Shown: positions 16,090-24,900 of the stretch, piece after piece | Layout: the number at the start of each line of letters is the position of its first letter | Position numbering within the stretch: position 1 is the first letter of the stretch | Assembly (NCBI RefSeq): GCF_014646275.1 | Contig: NZ_BMND01000020.1 | Location: 1-64,000 of the forward strand | DNA length: 64,000 bases | From: Streptomyces kronopolitis | Lineage (GTDB): Bacteria; Actinomycetota; Actinomycetes; Streptomycetales; Streptomycetaceae | Direction: 5' to 3' | Position numbers and translations under genes: made by a program | Notes under the pieces: model-generated | What the model saw: the letters and a program-made list of their open reading frames with translations, nothing else | Databases searched by the model: none | Told to the model about the DNA's origin: nothing

Positions 16090-16283
16090 GCGCCACTACC
16101 TGGCGCAAGAGCTCATACAGCAACCAGGACGGCGGCCAGTGCATCGAGGTCTCTGACGACTTCCCTGCCCTCGTCCCGGTCCGCGACAGCAAAGACCCGC
16201 AAGGCCCCGCCCTCACCTTCGAGGCTCCCGCCTGGACGTCCTTCGTCACCGCCGTGAAGCACGGACAACTCCCCCGCACCTGA
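16071..16283 (+). CDS. DUF397 small partner protein
   Basis: A 70-aa protein with the DUF397 core (TTWRKSSYSNQDGGQCIEV, VPVRDSKDPQGPALTFEAPAWTSFVTAVK). It normally partners or antagonises the XRE/DUF5753 protein encoded just before it. GTG 16071 is preferred: GGGAGGAAG ends five bases upstream. The gene begins 19 bases inside the XRE coding region, so the two are translationally coupled. It is followed by a strong terminator at 16320-16354. Confidence 0.9.
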   Translation: MRAIDLSATTWRKSSYSNQDGGQCIEVSDDFPALVPVRDSKDPQGPALTFEAPAWTSFVTAVKHGQLPRT

Positions 16284-16319
16284 CCGCACGCCCCGGCTCT
16301 GAAGTGCCGGCCCACAGAC

Positions 16320-16354
16320 CGGCCCCCGTCGCTCGCCCGCGACGGGGGCCGTTG
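16320..16354 (+). terminator. Terminator after DUF397; 35-bp repeat copy A
   Basis: GGCCCCCGTCG (16321-16331) pairs with CGACGGGGGCC (16340-16350), followed by GTTGTTG. The 35-base element 16320-16354 is identical to 19245-19279. In this copy the stem is about 12 bp, shorter than in copy B because the outer left flank differs. Confidence 0.8.
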
Positions 16355-16368
16355 TTGACTGCGGTTCG

Positions 16369-16974
16369 TCAGGTGGTGCGGGCGAGAGGGTTGAGCAGGG
16401 GACGCTGCTTCCACAGAACGAGGGCGCAGCCAACGGCGAAGAGGAAGGCGGCTTCGCCGGCGCCGAGGGCAGAGGTCGGCTGTTGGATGGGCCATGCCCA
16501 GGGCTGGGCCGAGCCTCCCGGCCTTCGTCCGGCGGCGGCACAGGCCAGGGGAAGCACAGCGACACAGATCGCGGCAATGCCGGGGCCCAGAGCCGCTCGG
16601 ACGATGAGAGCAACCCCGAGGAAGCCCACGCAGTTGCGGGCCAGTGACAGAGATTCGGGCCGGTCCCACAGCAGGTGGACCACCACCGCCGACGTCACGA
16701 CCAGGATCGCGAACGCGAGGCACAACGCGAGGTTGCGTCGGCCCTTGTGACGCAGGGCGACTTCTTCGGTGACGGTGTCGCCGCGGTCGATGCCGTGCAG
16801 GAGCAGGACAACGGGGAGCACACCGAGGATCTGTGTGACCAGGAGCTGCCCGGACGGGCCTACGACCGCGGGCACAGGAATGGCTTCTTCTCGGACCAAG
16901 GCGGCCATGAGGTACACCGCGATGGTGGCGGCCACAACGGCCGGGGCGCCTTTGGCCTTGAGCCACCAGATCAT
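16369..16974 (-). CDS. Membrane protein of the ABC cassette
   Basis: A 201-aa product with about five transmembrane helices (for example APAVVAATIAVYLMAALV, LGVLPVVLLLHG, LALCLAFAILVVTSAVVVHLLW). It starts MIWWLKAKG, and ATG 16974 overlaps the stop of the upstream permease gene by four bases. I do not recognise the family. As the last gene of a three-gene ABC operon it is probably a second membrane subunit or accessory of the transporter. Confidence 0.75.
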   Translation of the reverse strand: MIWWLKAKGAPAVVAATIAVYLMAALVREEAIPVPAVVGPSGQLLVTQILGVLPVVLLLHGIDRGDTVTEEVALRHKGRRNLALCLAFAILVVTSAVVVHLLWDRPESLSLARNCVGFLGVALIVRAALGPGIAAICVAVLPLACAAAGRRPGGSAQPWAWPIQQPTSALGAGEAAFLFAVGCALVLWKQRPLLNPLARTT

Positions 16975-18254
16975 CGTGCTGCCCCCTGGGCGTGCGGCGC
17001 GGGCGGTGGTGCGGGCTGCGTCGTGCAGTCCCGCAGGGCCAGGCCGTTGCGGTGATACCAGGCCAACTGTGCGTCATGGGATGCCCGCATGACGCGTGCG
17101 GCTGTCGCGCCGTCCTTTTCACCGTAGTGGCCGGCCACTACCTCCTGCTCGGCCCCGGCGGTCAGCGAAAGCCACGCGGCAGTCGGCCCGTAGGCATCGG
17201 CGCCCGGAAAGGAACTGCCGGACTGAGCACAGGCCGGCGGCCCGGACGGAAGGAGCGCGGTGCCCACACCGGCACGTACCTCGGACGGGGTGGGATCGGG
17301 CCAGGCTCCGATGAAGAGCGCCCCCTTTCCAGGATGCTCGTTCATGGTGAGTTCGCCGGGCACGGTGACGCCGGCCCGCTGGAGACGGTGGCGTGCATCG
17401 GAAGCGTTCTCCCGGACCATGGCCGCGTGCCCGGCCAGCTCCGGCCACAGGCACACGCGCGGTTCGTCCCCGGCGCACTCCAACTGGTCGGCGGGGCGGG
17501 CGGTCACGGGATCGGCGGGCAGCCCGTGGGCCAGCCATGCACTACCGGCCAGGCCGGCCACCAGTGCTCCGCCGATGAGGAGAGTGCGGGCTCGCCGTCT
17601 CAGCACGGTCAGGGCCAGGACAGCGGCGCCGATGACACCAAGGGCAAGCACCACGGCGCTCGCCGCCGCACGCCAGCTGGGCGTCTGATCGAGAGAGCAG
17701 CACGAGCCCATGCCGCCGGTGACCATGTGACGCAGCCACAGTGGCTCCAGAGCAGCCGGATACGCGGTCAGCACGAAGCTGAGAATGAGCGCCAGAGGCG
17801 TGGCCACGACCAAGGGCAGGCGTGTGCCGAGAAGAAAGCCGGCCATGGCGTGGGCCGTGAGAATCACCAGCCAGATGAGGACCATGCCGACCGGCGGCGT
17901 GCCGACATCCGGCCGGCCCGTGGAGATGGTCACGGCAGCGGCCACCGCCATGCCGACGATCCCCAGGACGAGCACAGGAGCGAGAAGCGGCAGGGCGATC
18001 CCGAGGCCGGAACGCGTCGGAGCCCAGTGCGTCACGTTGCCACGCGTGAGCCGGGTACCTTCCCAGGCGCCGGCCGTTGCACATGCAGGTGCCACGAACG
18101 GTAAGGCGAAGGTGGCGGCGCCCAGGGCGCTCGGCCAATAGCCGTGGGTGACCCCGGCGGTGAGGTCATCCGACAGCAGCAGGGCAACGAACGCGGCCAG
18201 CAGGGGAGCCAGCCAAGAGGCGGAGGAGGAGCGCAGGACGGTACGCCACAACAC
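16971..18254 (-). CDS. ABC transporter membrane protein (DUF7224-like) with C-terminal domain
   Basis: A 427-aa product. Residues 1-250 carry about seven hydrophobic helices; the last 170 residues or so form a soluble domain with several cysteines (LECAGDEPRVCLWPELAGH, TTQPAPPPAPHAQGAAR end), probably outside the membrane. This arrangement resembles Streptomyces proteins now labelled DUF7224, from memory. It begins 3 bases after the ATPase stop and overlaps the next gene, so the three genes form one operon. Codon 51 is TTA (18104-18102). Substrate unknown; lantibiotic-type immunity or antimicrobial peptide export is possible but not shown. Confidence 0.8.
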   Translation of the reverse strand: MLWRTVLRSSSASWLAPLLAAFVALLLSDDLTAGVTHGYWPSALGAATFALPFVAPACATAGAWEGTRLTRGNVTHWAPTRSGLGIALPLLAPVLVLGIVGMAVAAAVTISTGRPDVGTPPVGMVLIWLVILTAHAMAGFLLGTRLPLVVATPLALILSFVLTAYPAALEPLWLRHMVTGGMGSCCSLDQTPSWRAAASAVVLALGVIGAAVLALTVLRRRARTLLIGGALVAGLAGSAWLAHGLPADPVTARPADQLECAGDEPRVCLWPELAGHAAMVRENASDARHRLQRAGVTVPGELTMNEHPGKGALFIGAWPDPTPSEVRAGVGTALLPSGPPACAQSGSSFPGADAYGPTAAWLSLTAGAEQEVVAGHYGEKDGATAARVMRASHDAQLAWYHRNGLALRDCTTQPAPPPAPHAQGAAR

Positions 18255-18257
18255 GGC

Positions 18258-19001
18258 TCACACCTCCTGGGCGATCAGATGCGTGTAGGCGCCCTCAGCG
18301 CGCCGGCCTTCGGGGATGCCGGGAGCGGCCAAGGACAGGAAGGCGTCGGTGTCGCCTTCGAAACGCACCTTGCCCTGGTCGAGGATGACGACGTGGTCAT
18401 ACATGGTGTCGAGGTCCTCGGTCTGATGAGTCGACACCACCACCTGGATGTCGGCCAGCAAATGCGTCACCAGATCGCGGAAGATCTGACGCTGCGAGGG
18501 GTCGAGACCTGCGCTGGGTTCGTCGAGAAGCACGACTTCGCTGCTGTGGACGAGCGTTCCCGCTATGCCCATGCGCCGCAGCTGTCCCCCGGAGAGCTGA
18601 TGGCTCTTCCGGTCCGCCAGGCTCCCCAGCTTCACACGCTCCAGAGCGTCGCGGGACCGATCCCATGCGTCGGTACGGGACATTCCCTTTAACCAGCCGA
18701 TATAGGCGACGTTCTCCCGAACGGTGAGTCCGGGCATGGGCTTGACGTTCTGCGGGAGCCAGCCGACTGCCTGACGGTAAGCGGCCTGCGACTTCGACCG
18801 GGCCGGGTCCATTCCCCGCCAGGTCACCGTGCCCTCGGTGGGGGCGATCCAGGAGGCTGCGATACCCAGAAGTGTGGATTTCCCTGCGCCGTTCGGCCCG
18901 AGCAGGACGGTGGCTCTGTGCCCGATGGAGAGATCGAGCCGGTCGAGGACAGGAACTTTCCGTCCGTACTGAAAGGAACACCGATTGAATTGCAGAGACA
19001 T
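18258..19001 (-). CDS. ABC transporter ATP-binding protein of the cassette
   Basis: A 247-aa ATPase with Walker A GPNGAGKST (residues 35-43), Q-loop VGWLPQNVKPMPGLTVREN, signature LSGGQLRRMGIAG, Walker B VVLLDEPSAGLDP and switch STHQTEDLD. The PQNVKP-plus-short-length pattern is like the BcrA/CcmA-type exporters. ATG 19001 gives a normal N-terminus (MSLQFNRCSFQYG); AGGTG is close upstream. Codon 104 is TTA (18692-18690), placing expression under bldA. Base composition is less GC-extreme than ilvD next to it, consistent with acquired DNA. Confidence 0.92.
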   Translation of the reverse strand: MSLQFNRCSFQYGRKVPVLDRLDLSIGHRATVLLGPNGAGKSTLLGIAASWIAPTEGTVTWRGMDPARSKSQAAYRQAVGWLPQNVKPMPGLTVRENVAYIGWLKGMSRTDAWDRSRDALERVKLGSLADRKSHQLSGGQLRRMGIAGTLVHSSEVVLLDEPSAGLDPSQRQIFRDLVTHLLADIQVVVSTHQTEDLDTMYDHVVILDQGKVRFEGDTDAFLSLAAPGIPEGRRAEGAYTHLIAQEV

Positions 19002-19308
19002 GGCACCTAGCTTCCCGCGAGCCGAAGAAAGCCGGCCGGAGCACGGTCGCCCACCGGCCGACGTATCGTCACCTGTTCCATTCCCACGCCATCTTGACGG
19101 GCTTGGCGCACAGGTGGGACGTCCCCGGCCACGACGTTCCATGTCTCGGCGAGGCTGAAGCGGTGCAACTGTGGGGGCTCCGCGGCGCGATGACGCTGCG
19201 GGCTCTCCGTCCTCAGTGGCCGTCAGGCCGCGGAGCCATGGCAACGGCCCCCGTCGCTCGCCCGCGACGGGGGCCGTTGCCGTGCTGCTGAGAGACCTGC
19301 CGGGCGGC
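19002..19308. other. Gap between ABC cassette and ilvD
   Basis: Holds the ABC cassette's presumed promoter (no convincing -10/-35 found) and the ilvD-side terminator at 19242-19279. I see no supported gene; the short ORFs here have no ribosome sites. Confidence 0.6.
19242..19279 (-). terminator. ilvD terminator; 35-bp repeat copy B
   Basis: GCAACGGCCCCCGTCG pairs with CGACGGGGGCCGTTGC over 16 bp around an 8-base loop, about 30 bases past the ilvD stop. Bases 19245-19279 are identical to copy A at 16320-16354. Confidence 0.8.
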
Positions 19309-21159
19309 TCAGCCCAGCTTGCTCACGTCTCGCACCGCGCCCTTGTCGGCGCTGGTGGCCATGGCTGCGTAGGCGCGGAGGGCCTGGGAGACCTTGCGTT
19401 CGCGGTGCTTGGGGGCGTAGACGCCGCCCAGGGCCAGGCGGCGGGCCTCCAGTTCCACCTCGCTGACGAGGAGTTCGATCGTGCGGTTCGGGATGTCGAT
19501 GCGGATGCGGTCGCCGTCCTCGACGAGGGCGATGGTGCCGCCGGACGCCGCCTCGGGGGAGGCGTGGCCGATGGAGAGGCCGGAGGTGCCGCCGGAGAAG
19601 CGGCCGTCGGTGACCAGGGCGCAGGCCTTGCCCAGGCCGCGGCCCTTGAGGAAGGACGTCGGGTAGAGCATCTCCTGCATGCCGGGGCCGCCCTTGGGGC
19701 CCTCGTAGCGGATGACGACGACGTCGCCCTCCTTGATCTGCTTCTTGAGGATCTTGTCGACGGCCTCCTCCTGCGACTCGCAGACCACGGCCGGGCCCTC
19801 GAAGGTCCAGATGGACTCGTCGACGCCGGCGGTCTTCACCACGCAGCCGTCCTCGGCCAGGTTGCCCTTGAGGACCGCCAGGCCGCCGTCGACGGAGTAG
19901 GCGTGCGCCAGATCGCGGATGCAGCCGCCCTCGGCGTCGACATCGAGGCTGTCCCAGCGCTCGGACTGGGAGAAGGCGGTCGCCGAGCGCTTGCAGCCGG
20001 GGGCCGCGTGCCACAGCTCGACGGCCACGTCGGACGGTGAACCGCCGCGCACGTCCCATGTCTTGAGCCACTCGTCGATGGACGAGCTGTGCACGGTGTG
20101 CACGTCCTCGTTGAGCAGCCCGGCGCGGTAGAGCTCGCCGAGGATGGCGGGGATGCCGCCGGCGCGGTGCACGTCCTCCATGTAGTACGTGCCGCCCGGC
20201 GCGACGTTCGGCGCGACCTTCGCCAGGCAGGGCACCCGGCGCGAGACCGCGTTGATGTCGTCCAGGTCGAAGTTGAGGCCGGCCTCCTGGGCCGCGGCGA
20301 GCAGATGCAGGATCGTGTTCGTCGAGCCGCCCATGGCGATGTCCAGGGCCATGGCGTTCTCGAAGGAGGCGCGGGTGCCGATGTTGCGCGGCAGGACGGT
20401 GTGGTCGTCCTGCTCGTAGTGGCGCTTGGTGATCTCGACGACGGTCCGGCCGGCGTTCTCGTACAGCGCCCTGCGGGCGGTGTGGGTGGCGAGGACGGAG
20501 CCGTTGCCGGGCAGCGACAGGCCGATCGCCTCGGTCAGGCAGTTCATCGAGTTGGCGGTGAACATGCCGGAACAGGAGCCGCAGGTCGGGCAGGCGTTCT
20601 CCTCGATGCGGAGGATGTCCTCGTCCGAGATCTTGTCGTTGACGGCGTCCGAGATCGCGTCGACCAGGTCGAGGGTGCGGACGGTGCCGTCCACCAGCGT
20701 CGCCTTGCCGGACTCCATCGGGCCGCCGGAGACGAAGACGGTGGGGATGTTGAGCCGCATCGCGGCCATCAGCATTCCGGGGGTGATCTTGTCGCAGTTC
20801 GAGATGCAGATCAGCGCGTCCGCGCAGTGCGCCTCGACCATGTACTCGACGGAGTCGGCGATCAGGTCGCGCGAGGGCAGGCTGTAGAGCATGCCGCCGT
20901 GGCCCATGGCGATGCCGTCGTCGACCGCGATGGTGTTGAACTCGCGCGCGATGCCGCCCGCCGCGTGGATCGCCTCGGAGACGATCCGGCCGACCGGCTG
21001 GAGGTGGGTGTGGCCGGGCACGAACTCGGTGAAGCTGTTGGCGACCGCGACGATCGGCTTGCCGAAGTCCTCGCGCGCTACCCCGGATGCCTGCATAAGG
21101 GCTCGGGCGCCGGCCATGTTGCGGCCATGGGTAACGGTGCGGGACCTCAGCTCGGGCAC
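19309..21159 (-). CDS. ilvD: Dihydroxy-acid dehydratase
   Basis: A 616-aa iron-sulfur enzyme for the third step of valine/isoleucine synthesis (also supplying ketoisovalerate for pantothenate). Signature motifs are NCDKITPGMLMA and CPTCGSCSGMFTANSMNCL, which carry cluster-ligand cysteines, and GGSTNTILHLLA. I chose GTG 21159 (MPELRSRTVTHGRNMAGARA), the usual N-terminus, with GGGAG about 7 bases upstream; a GTG at 21168 sits directly on that ribosome site. It is a single gene with its own strong terminator. Other ilv genes are not in the window. Confidence 0.97.
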   Translation of the reverse strand: MPELRSRTVTHGRNMAGARALMQASGVAREDFGKPIVAVANSFTEFVPGHTHLQPVGRIVSEAIHAAGGIAREFNTIAVDDGIAMGHGGMLYSLPSRDLIADSVEYMVEAHCADALICISNCDKITPGMLMAAMRLNIPTVFVSGGPMESGKATLVDGTVRTLDLVDAISDAVNDKISDEDILRIEENACPTCGSCSGMFTANSMNCLTEAIGLSLPGNGSVLATHTARRALYENAGRTVVEITKRHYEQDDHTVLPRNIGTRASFENAMALDIAMGGSTNTILHLLAAAQEAGLNFDLDDINAVSRRVPCLAKVAPNVAPGGTYYMEDVHRAGGIPAILGELYRAGLLNEDVHTVHSSSIDEWLKTWDVRGGSPSDVAVELWHAAPGCKRSATAFSQSERWDSLDVDAEGGCIRDLAHAYSVDGGLAVLKGNLAEDGCVVKTAGVDESIWTFEGPAVVCESQEEAVDKILKKQIKEGDVVVIRYEGPKGGPGMQEMLYPTSFLKGRGLGKACALVTDGRFSGGTSGLSIGHASPEAASGGTIALVEDGDRIRIDIPNRTIELLVSEVELEARRLALGGVYAPKHRERKVSQALRAYAAMATSADKGAVRDVSKLG

Positions 21160-21394
21160 GATGGTCACTCCCTCGGGATTACGTCCGTATGACCGCCGGC
21201 GCCGGTACCGACCCGTGCCGCGTACCGGGTGGCGTCATATATATGGCTCCCGTCGAGGTTACGCCTTTGATCCAAGATCTGGACAGCCTCTCCGGGATGT
21301 GAGACGGGTGACCGGAGTGCGGACAGCGCGAGAAGGAACATCCGCGCAGGTCACGGGCCTGTCGAGGGCCGCGGACCGGTCCGTGTGGCGCTTG

Positions 21395-22054
21395 TCAGGG
21401 CTGGGTCAGATAGCGCCGGAGGGCGGGGGCGACCATGGCGATGATCGCCTCCGTGTCCGCGGAGGCGATCGGGTCCATCCTGATCACGTAGCGCAGCATC
21501 GCGATCCCGATGAGGTGGCCGGCGGCCAGCTGGACCCGGAACTCCGGGTCGGGTACGTCGAGTTCGCCGGCCACCCGCTGGAGCATCCGGCGCTCGATCA
21601 GCCCGCGCAGCACGGCCGCCGCGGTGTCGTTGGTCAGCGCGGAACGCATGATCGCCAGCAGCGGCTGCCGGCTCACCGGGTTCTCCCAGATGCCGAACAT
21701 GAAGCGGGCCATCCGCTCGCCGACGTCCGCGCCGCCGCCCGCGAGGGCGTCCGGCATGGTCAGCGCGGGGGCGAAGGTCAGCTCGATGGCGGCCGCGAAG
21801 ACCTGCTCCTTGGTGCCGAAGTAGTGGTGCACCAGCGCGGAGTCCACCCCGGCGGCCTTGGCGATCCGGCGGATCGAGGTCTTGTCGTAGCCGCGCTCGG
21901 CGAACTCCGTGCGGGCCGCGGCCAGGATCCGCTCCCGGGCGCCGGGACCGGCCCCGTCGGCGGCCCGGGCGGGACGGCCCCGGCGGCGGGGCGGCGGGGG
22001 CGGCGTGCCGGGCTCCGCGGGCGCGTCGTCCGGCCCGTCGGCGCCGCCGCTCAC
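21395..22054 (-). CDS. TetR-family regulator
   Basis: A 219-aa regulator. After a 25-residue Pro/Arg-rich start, the helix-turn-helix is RERILAAARTEFAERGYDKTSIRRIAKAAGVDSALVHHYFGTKEQVF (about residues 33-78), and the C-terminal part is all helical (TetR C-terminal class like PsrA/RutR relatives). GTG 22054 overlaps the TGA of the upstream TIM-barrel gene by four bases, so the two form a coupled pair. Ligand and targets are not evident. Confidence 0.9.
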   Translation of the reverse strand: MSGGADGPDDAPAEPGTPPPPPRRRGRPARAADGAGPGARERILAAARTEFAERGYDKTSIRRIAKAAGVDSALVHHYFGTKEQVFAAAIELTFAPALTMPDALAGGGADVGERMARFMFGIWENPVSRQPLLAIMRSALTNDTAAAVLRGLIERRMLQRVAGELDVPDPEFRVQLAAGHLIGIAMLRYVIRMDPIASADTEAIIAMVAPALRRYLTQP

Positions 22055-22875
22055 GAGCCCGGGACCCAGGTCGGCGAGGCGAGGTGGAGGCGGGTGAAGG
22101 CCAGCGCCTCGGCCAGGTCCGCCTCGCGTTCGGCGGCGGACATCGCCCGGCGGGTGTTGACCTCGACGACCACATGGCCGTCGAAGCCGGTGGCCGCCAG
22201 CCGCTCCAGCACCTGGGCGCAGGGCTGGCTGCCGCGGCCCGGCACCAGGTGTTCGTCCTTGGCGGAGCCGTTGCCGTCGGCCAGATGCACATGCGCCAGC
22301 CGGTCGCCCATCCGCTGCATCATCTCCACCGCGTCGTTGCGGGCGGTGGCGGTGTGCGAGAGGTCGACCGTGAAGTGCCGGTAGTCCTCCTGGGTGGGGT
22401 CCCAGTCCGGGGCGTACGCGAGCATCTCGCGGTCCCGGTAGCGCCACGGGTACATGTTCTCGACGGCGAACTTCACATCCGTCTCGTGCTCCATCCGCCA
22501 CACACCGCGGACGAACTCCCGCGCGTAGCTGCGCTGCCAGCGGAACGGCGGGTGCACGACCACCGTCGAGGCGCCCAGCTTCTCCGCGGCGCTGCGGGCC
22601 CGCTGGAGCTTGACCCACGGGTCGGTGGACCAGACCCGCTGGGTGATCAGCAGACACGGTGCGTGCACGGCCAGCACCGGCACGCCGTGGTAGTCGGAGA
22701 GCCGGCGCAGGGCGTCGATGTCCTGGCTGACCGGGTCGGTCCACACCATGACCTCGACGCCGTCGTAACCGAGGCGTGCGGCGATCTCGAAGGCCGTCGC
22801 CGTCGACTCCGGATACACCGAGGCCGTGGACAGCGCGACCTTCGCATCCGGGATGCGCACCACTGGCTCTGTCAC
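22051..22875 (-). CDS. Sugar-phosphate isomerase/epimerase-like TIM-barrel protein
   Basis: A 274-aa xylose-isomerase-like (AP endonuclease family 2 fold) protein. Visible elements are GYDGVEVMVWTDP, VVVHPPFRWQRSYA, KFAVENMYPW, FTVDLSHTATARND and HVHLADGNG, with acidic and His residues spaced as in the metal site of this superfamily. It starts with GTG (MTEPVVRIPDAKVALSTASVYPE). The gene is followed by, and overlaps, the TetR gene. Reaction unknown; epimerisation or isomerisation of a small sugar or inositol compound is likely. Confidence 0.85.
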   Translation of the reverse strand: MTEPVVRIPDAKVALSTASVYPESTATAFEIAARLGYDGVEVMVWTDPVSQDIDALRRLSDYHGVPVLAVHAPCLLITQRVWSTDPWVKLQRARSAAEKLGASTVVVHPPFRWQRSYAREFVRGVWRMEHETDVKFAVENMYPWRYRDREMLAYAPDWDPTQEDYRHFTVDLSHTATARNDAVEMMQRMGDRLAHVHLADGNGSAKDEHLVPGRGSQPCAQVLERLAATGFDGHVVVEVNTRRAMSAAEREADLAEALAFTRLHLASPTWVPGS

Positions 22876-22963
22876 GAGGGACAGCGTACGGGCCGGTGCT
22901 GTGCACGGGGCACGAGGCCCGGACGGCCGTGGCCCGCCGCCCGGCCCGTGCGCGCCGCGGCCG

Positions 22964-23890
22964 CTACGGCAGGTGGTCCAGCCGCCGCAGGATGACGCCC
23001 TCGCGCAGCGCCCACGGGCAGATCTCCAGCGTCTCGACCCCGAACAGGTCCATCGCCGCCTCGGCCACCAGCGCCCCGGCCAGCAGCTGGCGCGAGCGCC
23101 CCTCGGACACGCCGGGCAGCGTGCCCCGCTCCTGCGCGGACATCGCGGCCAGCCGCGGCACCCACTCCTCCAGCTTCTTGCGGGTGAGCTCCCGCTGGAC
23201 GTACAGCCCCTCCGCCGAGCGCGCGGCGCCCGCGATCCGGGCCAGCTGCCGGAAGGTCTTGGACGTGCCGACGACCCGGTCGGGAGTGCCGTAGCGGGTG
23301 AATTCGCTCACCACCTTGGCGATCTCGGCGCGCACCCGGCGCCGCAGCGTGCGCACGTCCTCGGCCTCCGGCGGATCGCCGGGCAGATCGCCCGCGGTCA
23401 GCCGGCCGGCGCCCAGCGGCAGCGACACCGCCGCGTCCGGGTCCTCGTCGAGGCCGTAGGCGATCTCCAGCGAGCCGCCGCCGATGTCCAGGACCAGCAG
23501 CCGGCCCGCGGACCAGCCCAGCCAGCGGCGGGCGGCGAGGAAGGTGAGCCGCGCCTCGTCCTCGCCGGAGAGCACCTGGAGCTCGACCTCGGTCTCCGCG
23601 GCGACCCGGCGCAGCACCTCCTCGCCGTTGCTGGCCTCGCGGACCGCTGAGGTGGCGAACGGCAGCACGCTCTCGACGCCCTTGTCCTCGGCGACCTGCA
23701 GCGCCTCCTGCACCGTGGCCACCAGCCGCTCCACCCCGGCCTCGCTTATCGCGCCGCGCGCGTCGAGGAGTTCGGCCAGGCGCAGCTCCGCCTTGTGCGA
23801 ATAGGCGGGCAGCGGGCGCGCGCCCGGGTGTGCGTCCACCACCAGGAGATGGACCGTATTCGAACCCACATCGAGGACACCGAGTCTCAT
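22964..23890 (-). CDS. ppx: Exopolyphosphatase / pppGpp phosphohydrolase
   Basis: A 308-aa Ppx/GppA phosphatase of the actinobacterial short type. ASKHA-fold motifs are intact: MRLGVLDVGSNTVHLLVVD at the start, LPFATSAVREASN, and LVLDIGGGSLEIAYG, then GVSEGRSRQLLAGALVAEAAMDLF. It hydrolyses polyphosphate and/or converts pppGpp to ppGpp. It lacks the extra C-terminal domains of E. coli Ppx. A 90-base gap with the sugar-isomerase gene makes cotranscription possible. It is divergent from the Cys-rich gene at 23966. Confidence 0.92.
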   Translation of the reverse strand: MRLGVLDVGSNTVHLLVVDAHPGARPLPAYSHKAELRLAELLDARGAISEAGVERLVATVQEALQVAEDKGVESVLPFATSAVREASNGEEVLRRVAAETEVELQVLSGEDEARLTFLAARRWLGWSAGRLLVLDIGGGSLEIAYGLDEDPDAAVSLPLGAGRLTAGDLPGDPPEAEDVRTLRRRVRAEIAKVVSEFTRYGTPDRVVGTSKTFRQLARIAGAARSAEGLYVQRELTRKKLEEWVPRLAAMSAQERGTLPGVSEGRSRQLLAGALVAEAAMDLFGVETLEICPWALREGVILRRLDHLP

Positions 23891-23965
23891 ACGGGGAAAC
23901 CTACTGCGCGCGGCGGACACTGCTGTCGGCGCGGTGCCCGCCGCCGCTCGCCTTACGCTGGAGTC

Positions 23966-24847
23966 GTGGCTAAGACGAAAAAGGCGAAGCACGAAAAAGC
24001 GCTGAAGAAGGAAGAAAAGCGGCGCGCTCAGGCGGCCGAGGAGGATCGGCGCCCGGGCGGGGCCTCGGCCGACGAGGTCGGCCTCGACTTCGCCCGCGCC
24101 TGGGTCACCTTCCCCGACCCGGCCGACGACGAGCAAATCTTCCGCTGCGACCTGACCTGGCTGACCTCCCGCTGGACCTGCATCTTCGGCAGCGGCTGCC
24201 AGGGCATCCAGGCCGGGCGGGCGGACGACGGCTGCTGCACGCTCGGGGCGCACTTCTCGGACGAGGAGGACGAGGAGCGGGTCGCGCAGCATGTGGCACG
24301 GCTCACGCCCGATGTGTGGCAGCACCACGACGTGGGCACCACGTCCGGCTGGATCGAGGAGGACGAGGACGGCGACCGGCAGACCCGCCGCTGGCAGGGC
24401 TCCTGCATCTTCCAGAACCGCCCCGGCTTCGCGGCCGGCGCGGGCTGCTCGCTGCACACCCTCGCGCTGCGCGAGGGCCGCGAGCCCCTGGAGACCAAGC
24501 CGGACGTGTGCTGGCAGCTGCCGGTGCGGCGCACCTACGACTGGATCGACCGGCCGGACGACACCCAGATCCTCCAGGTGACGATCGGGGAGTACGACCG
24601 GCGCGGCTGGGGCCCCGGCGGCCACGACCTGCACTGGTGGTGCACCTCGGCGACCTCGGCGCACGGCGCGGGCGACCCGGTGTACGTCTCGTACAAGCCG
24701 GAGCTGACCGAGCTGATGGGCAAGGAGGGCTACGACCGGCTCGTCGAGCTGTGCGAGGAGCGGCTGGCGGCGACGCTGCCGATGGCGCCGCATCCGGCGG
24801 ACCCGGCACCGCGGGAGAAGCCGGCGGATCCGGCGCAGGAGAAGTAG
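23966..24847 (+). CDS. Cysteine-rich protein of unknown function
   Basis: A 293-aa product starting with a lysine-rich tail (MAKTKKAKHEKALKKEEKRR). The body is rich in Trp and in paired Cys and His: WTCIFGSGCQGI, DDGCCTLGAHF, SCIFQNRPGFAAGAGCSLH, DVCWQLPVRR, HDLHWWCTSA. The Cys/His spacing suggests a bound zinc or iron-sulfur centre, loosely like the YkgJ-type CxxCC proteins; this is inference. GTG 23966 follows -10 TACGCT (23954-23959) by six bases, so the mRNA is probably leaderless. It is conserved in Streptomyces beside ppx, from memory. Confidence 0.8.
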   Translation: MAKTKKAKHEKALKKEEKRRAQAAEEDRRPGGASADEVGLDFARAWVTFPDPADDEQIFRCDLTWLTSRWTCIFGSGCQGIQAGRADDGCCTLGAHFSDEEDEERVAQHVARLTPDVWQHHDVGTTSGWIEEDEDGDRQTRRWQGSCIFQNRPGFAAGAGCSLHTLALREGREPLETKPDVCWQLPVRRTYDWIDRPDDTQILQVTIGEYDRRGWGPGGHDLHWWCTSATSAHGAGDPVYVSYKPELTELMGKEGYDRLVELCEERLAATLPMAPHPADPAPREKPADPAQEK

Positions 24848-24854
24848 GCGCGCG

Positions 24855-24888
24855 CCGGGGCCGCCGTGGGATCCGGCGGCGGCCCCGG
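24855..24888. terminator. Convergent terminator after the Cys-rich gene
   Basis: CCGGGGCCGCCG (24855-24866) pairs perfectly with CGGCGGCCCCGG (24877-24888), loop 10, just after the stop codon and before the convergent membrane fusion gene. Confidence 0.65.
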
Positions 24889-24900
24889 TGTGCGCTCAGC

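Noticed and set aside
15247..19280. Prophage or integrative element
   Set aside because: No integrase, tRNA attachment site or phage structural genes; only flanking repeats of 35 bases are seen.
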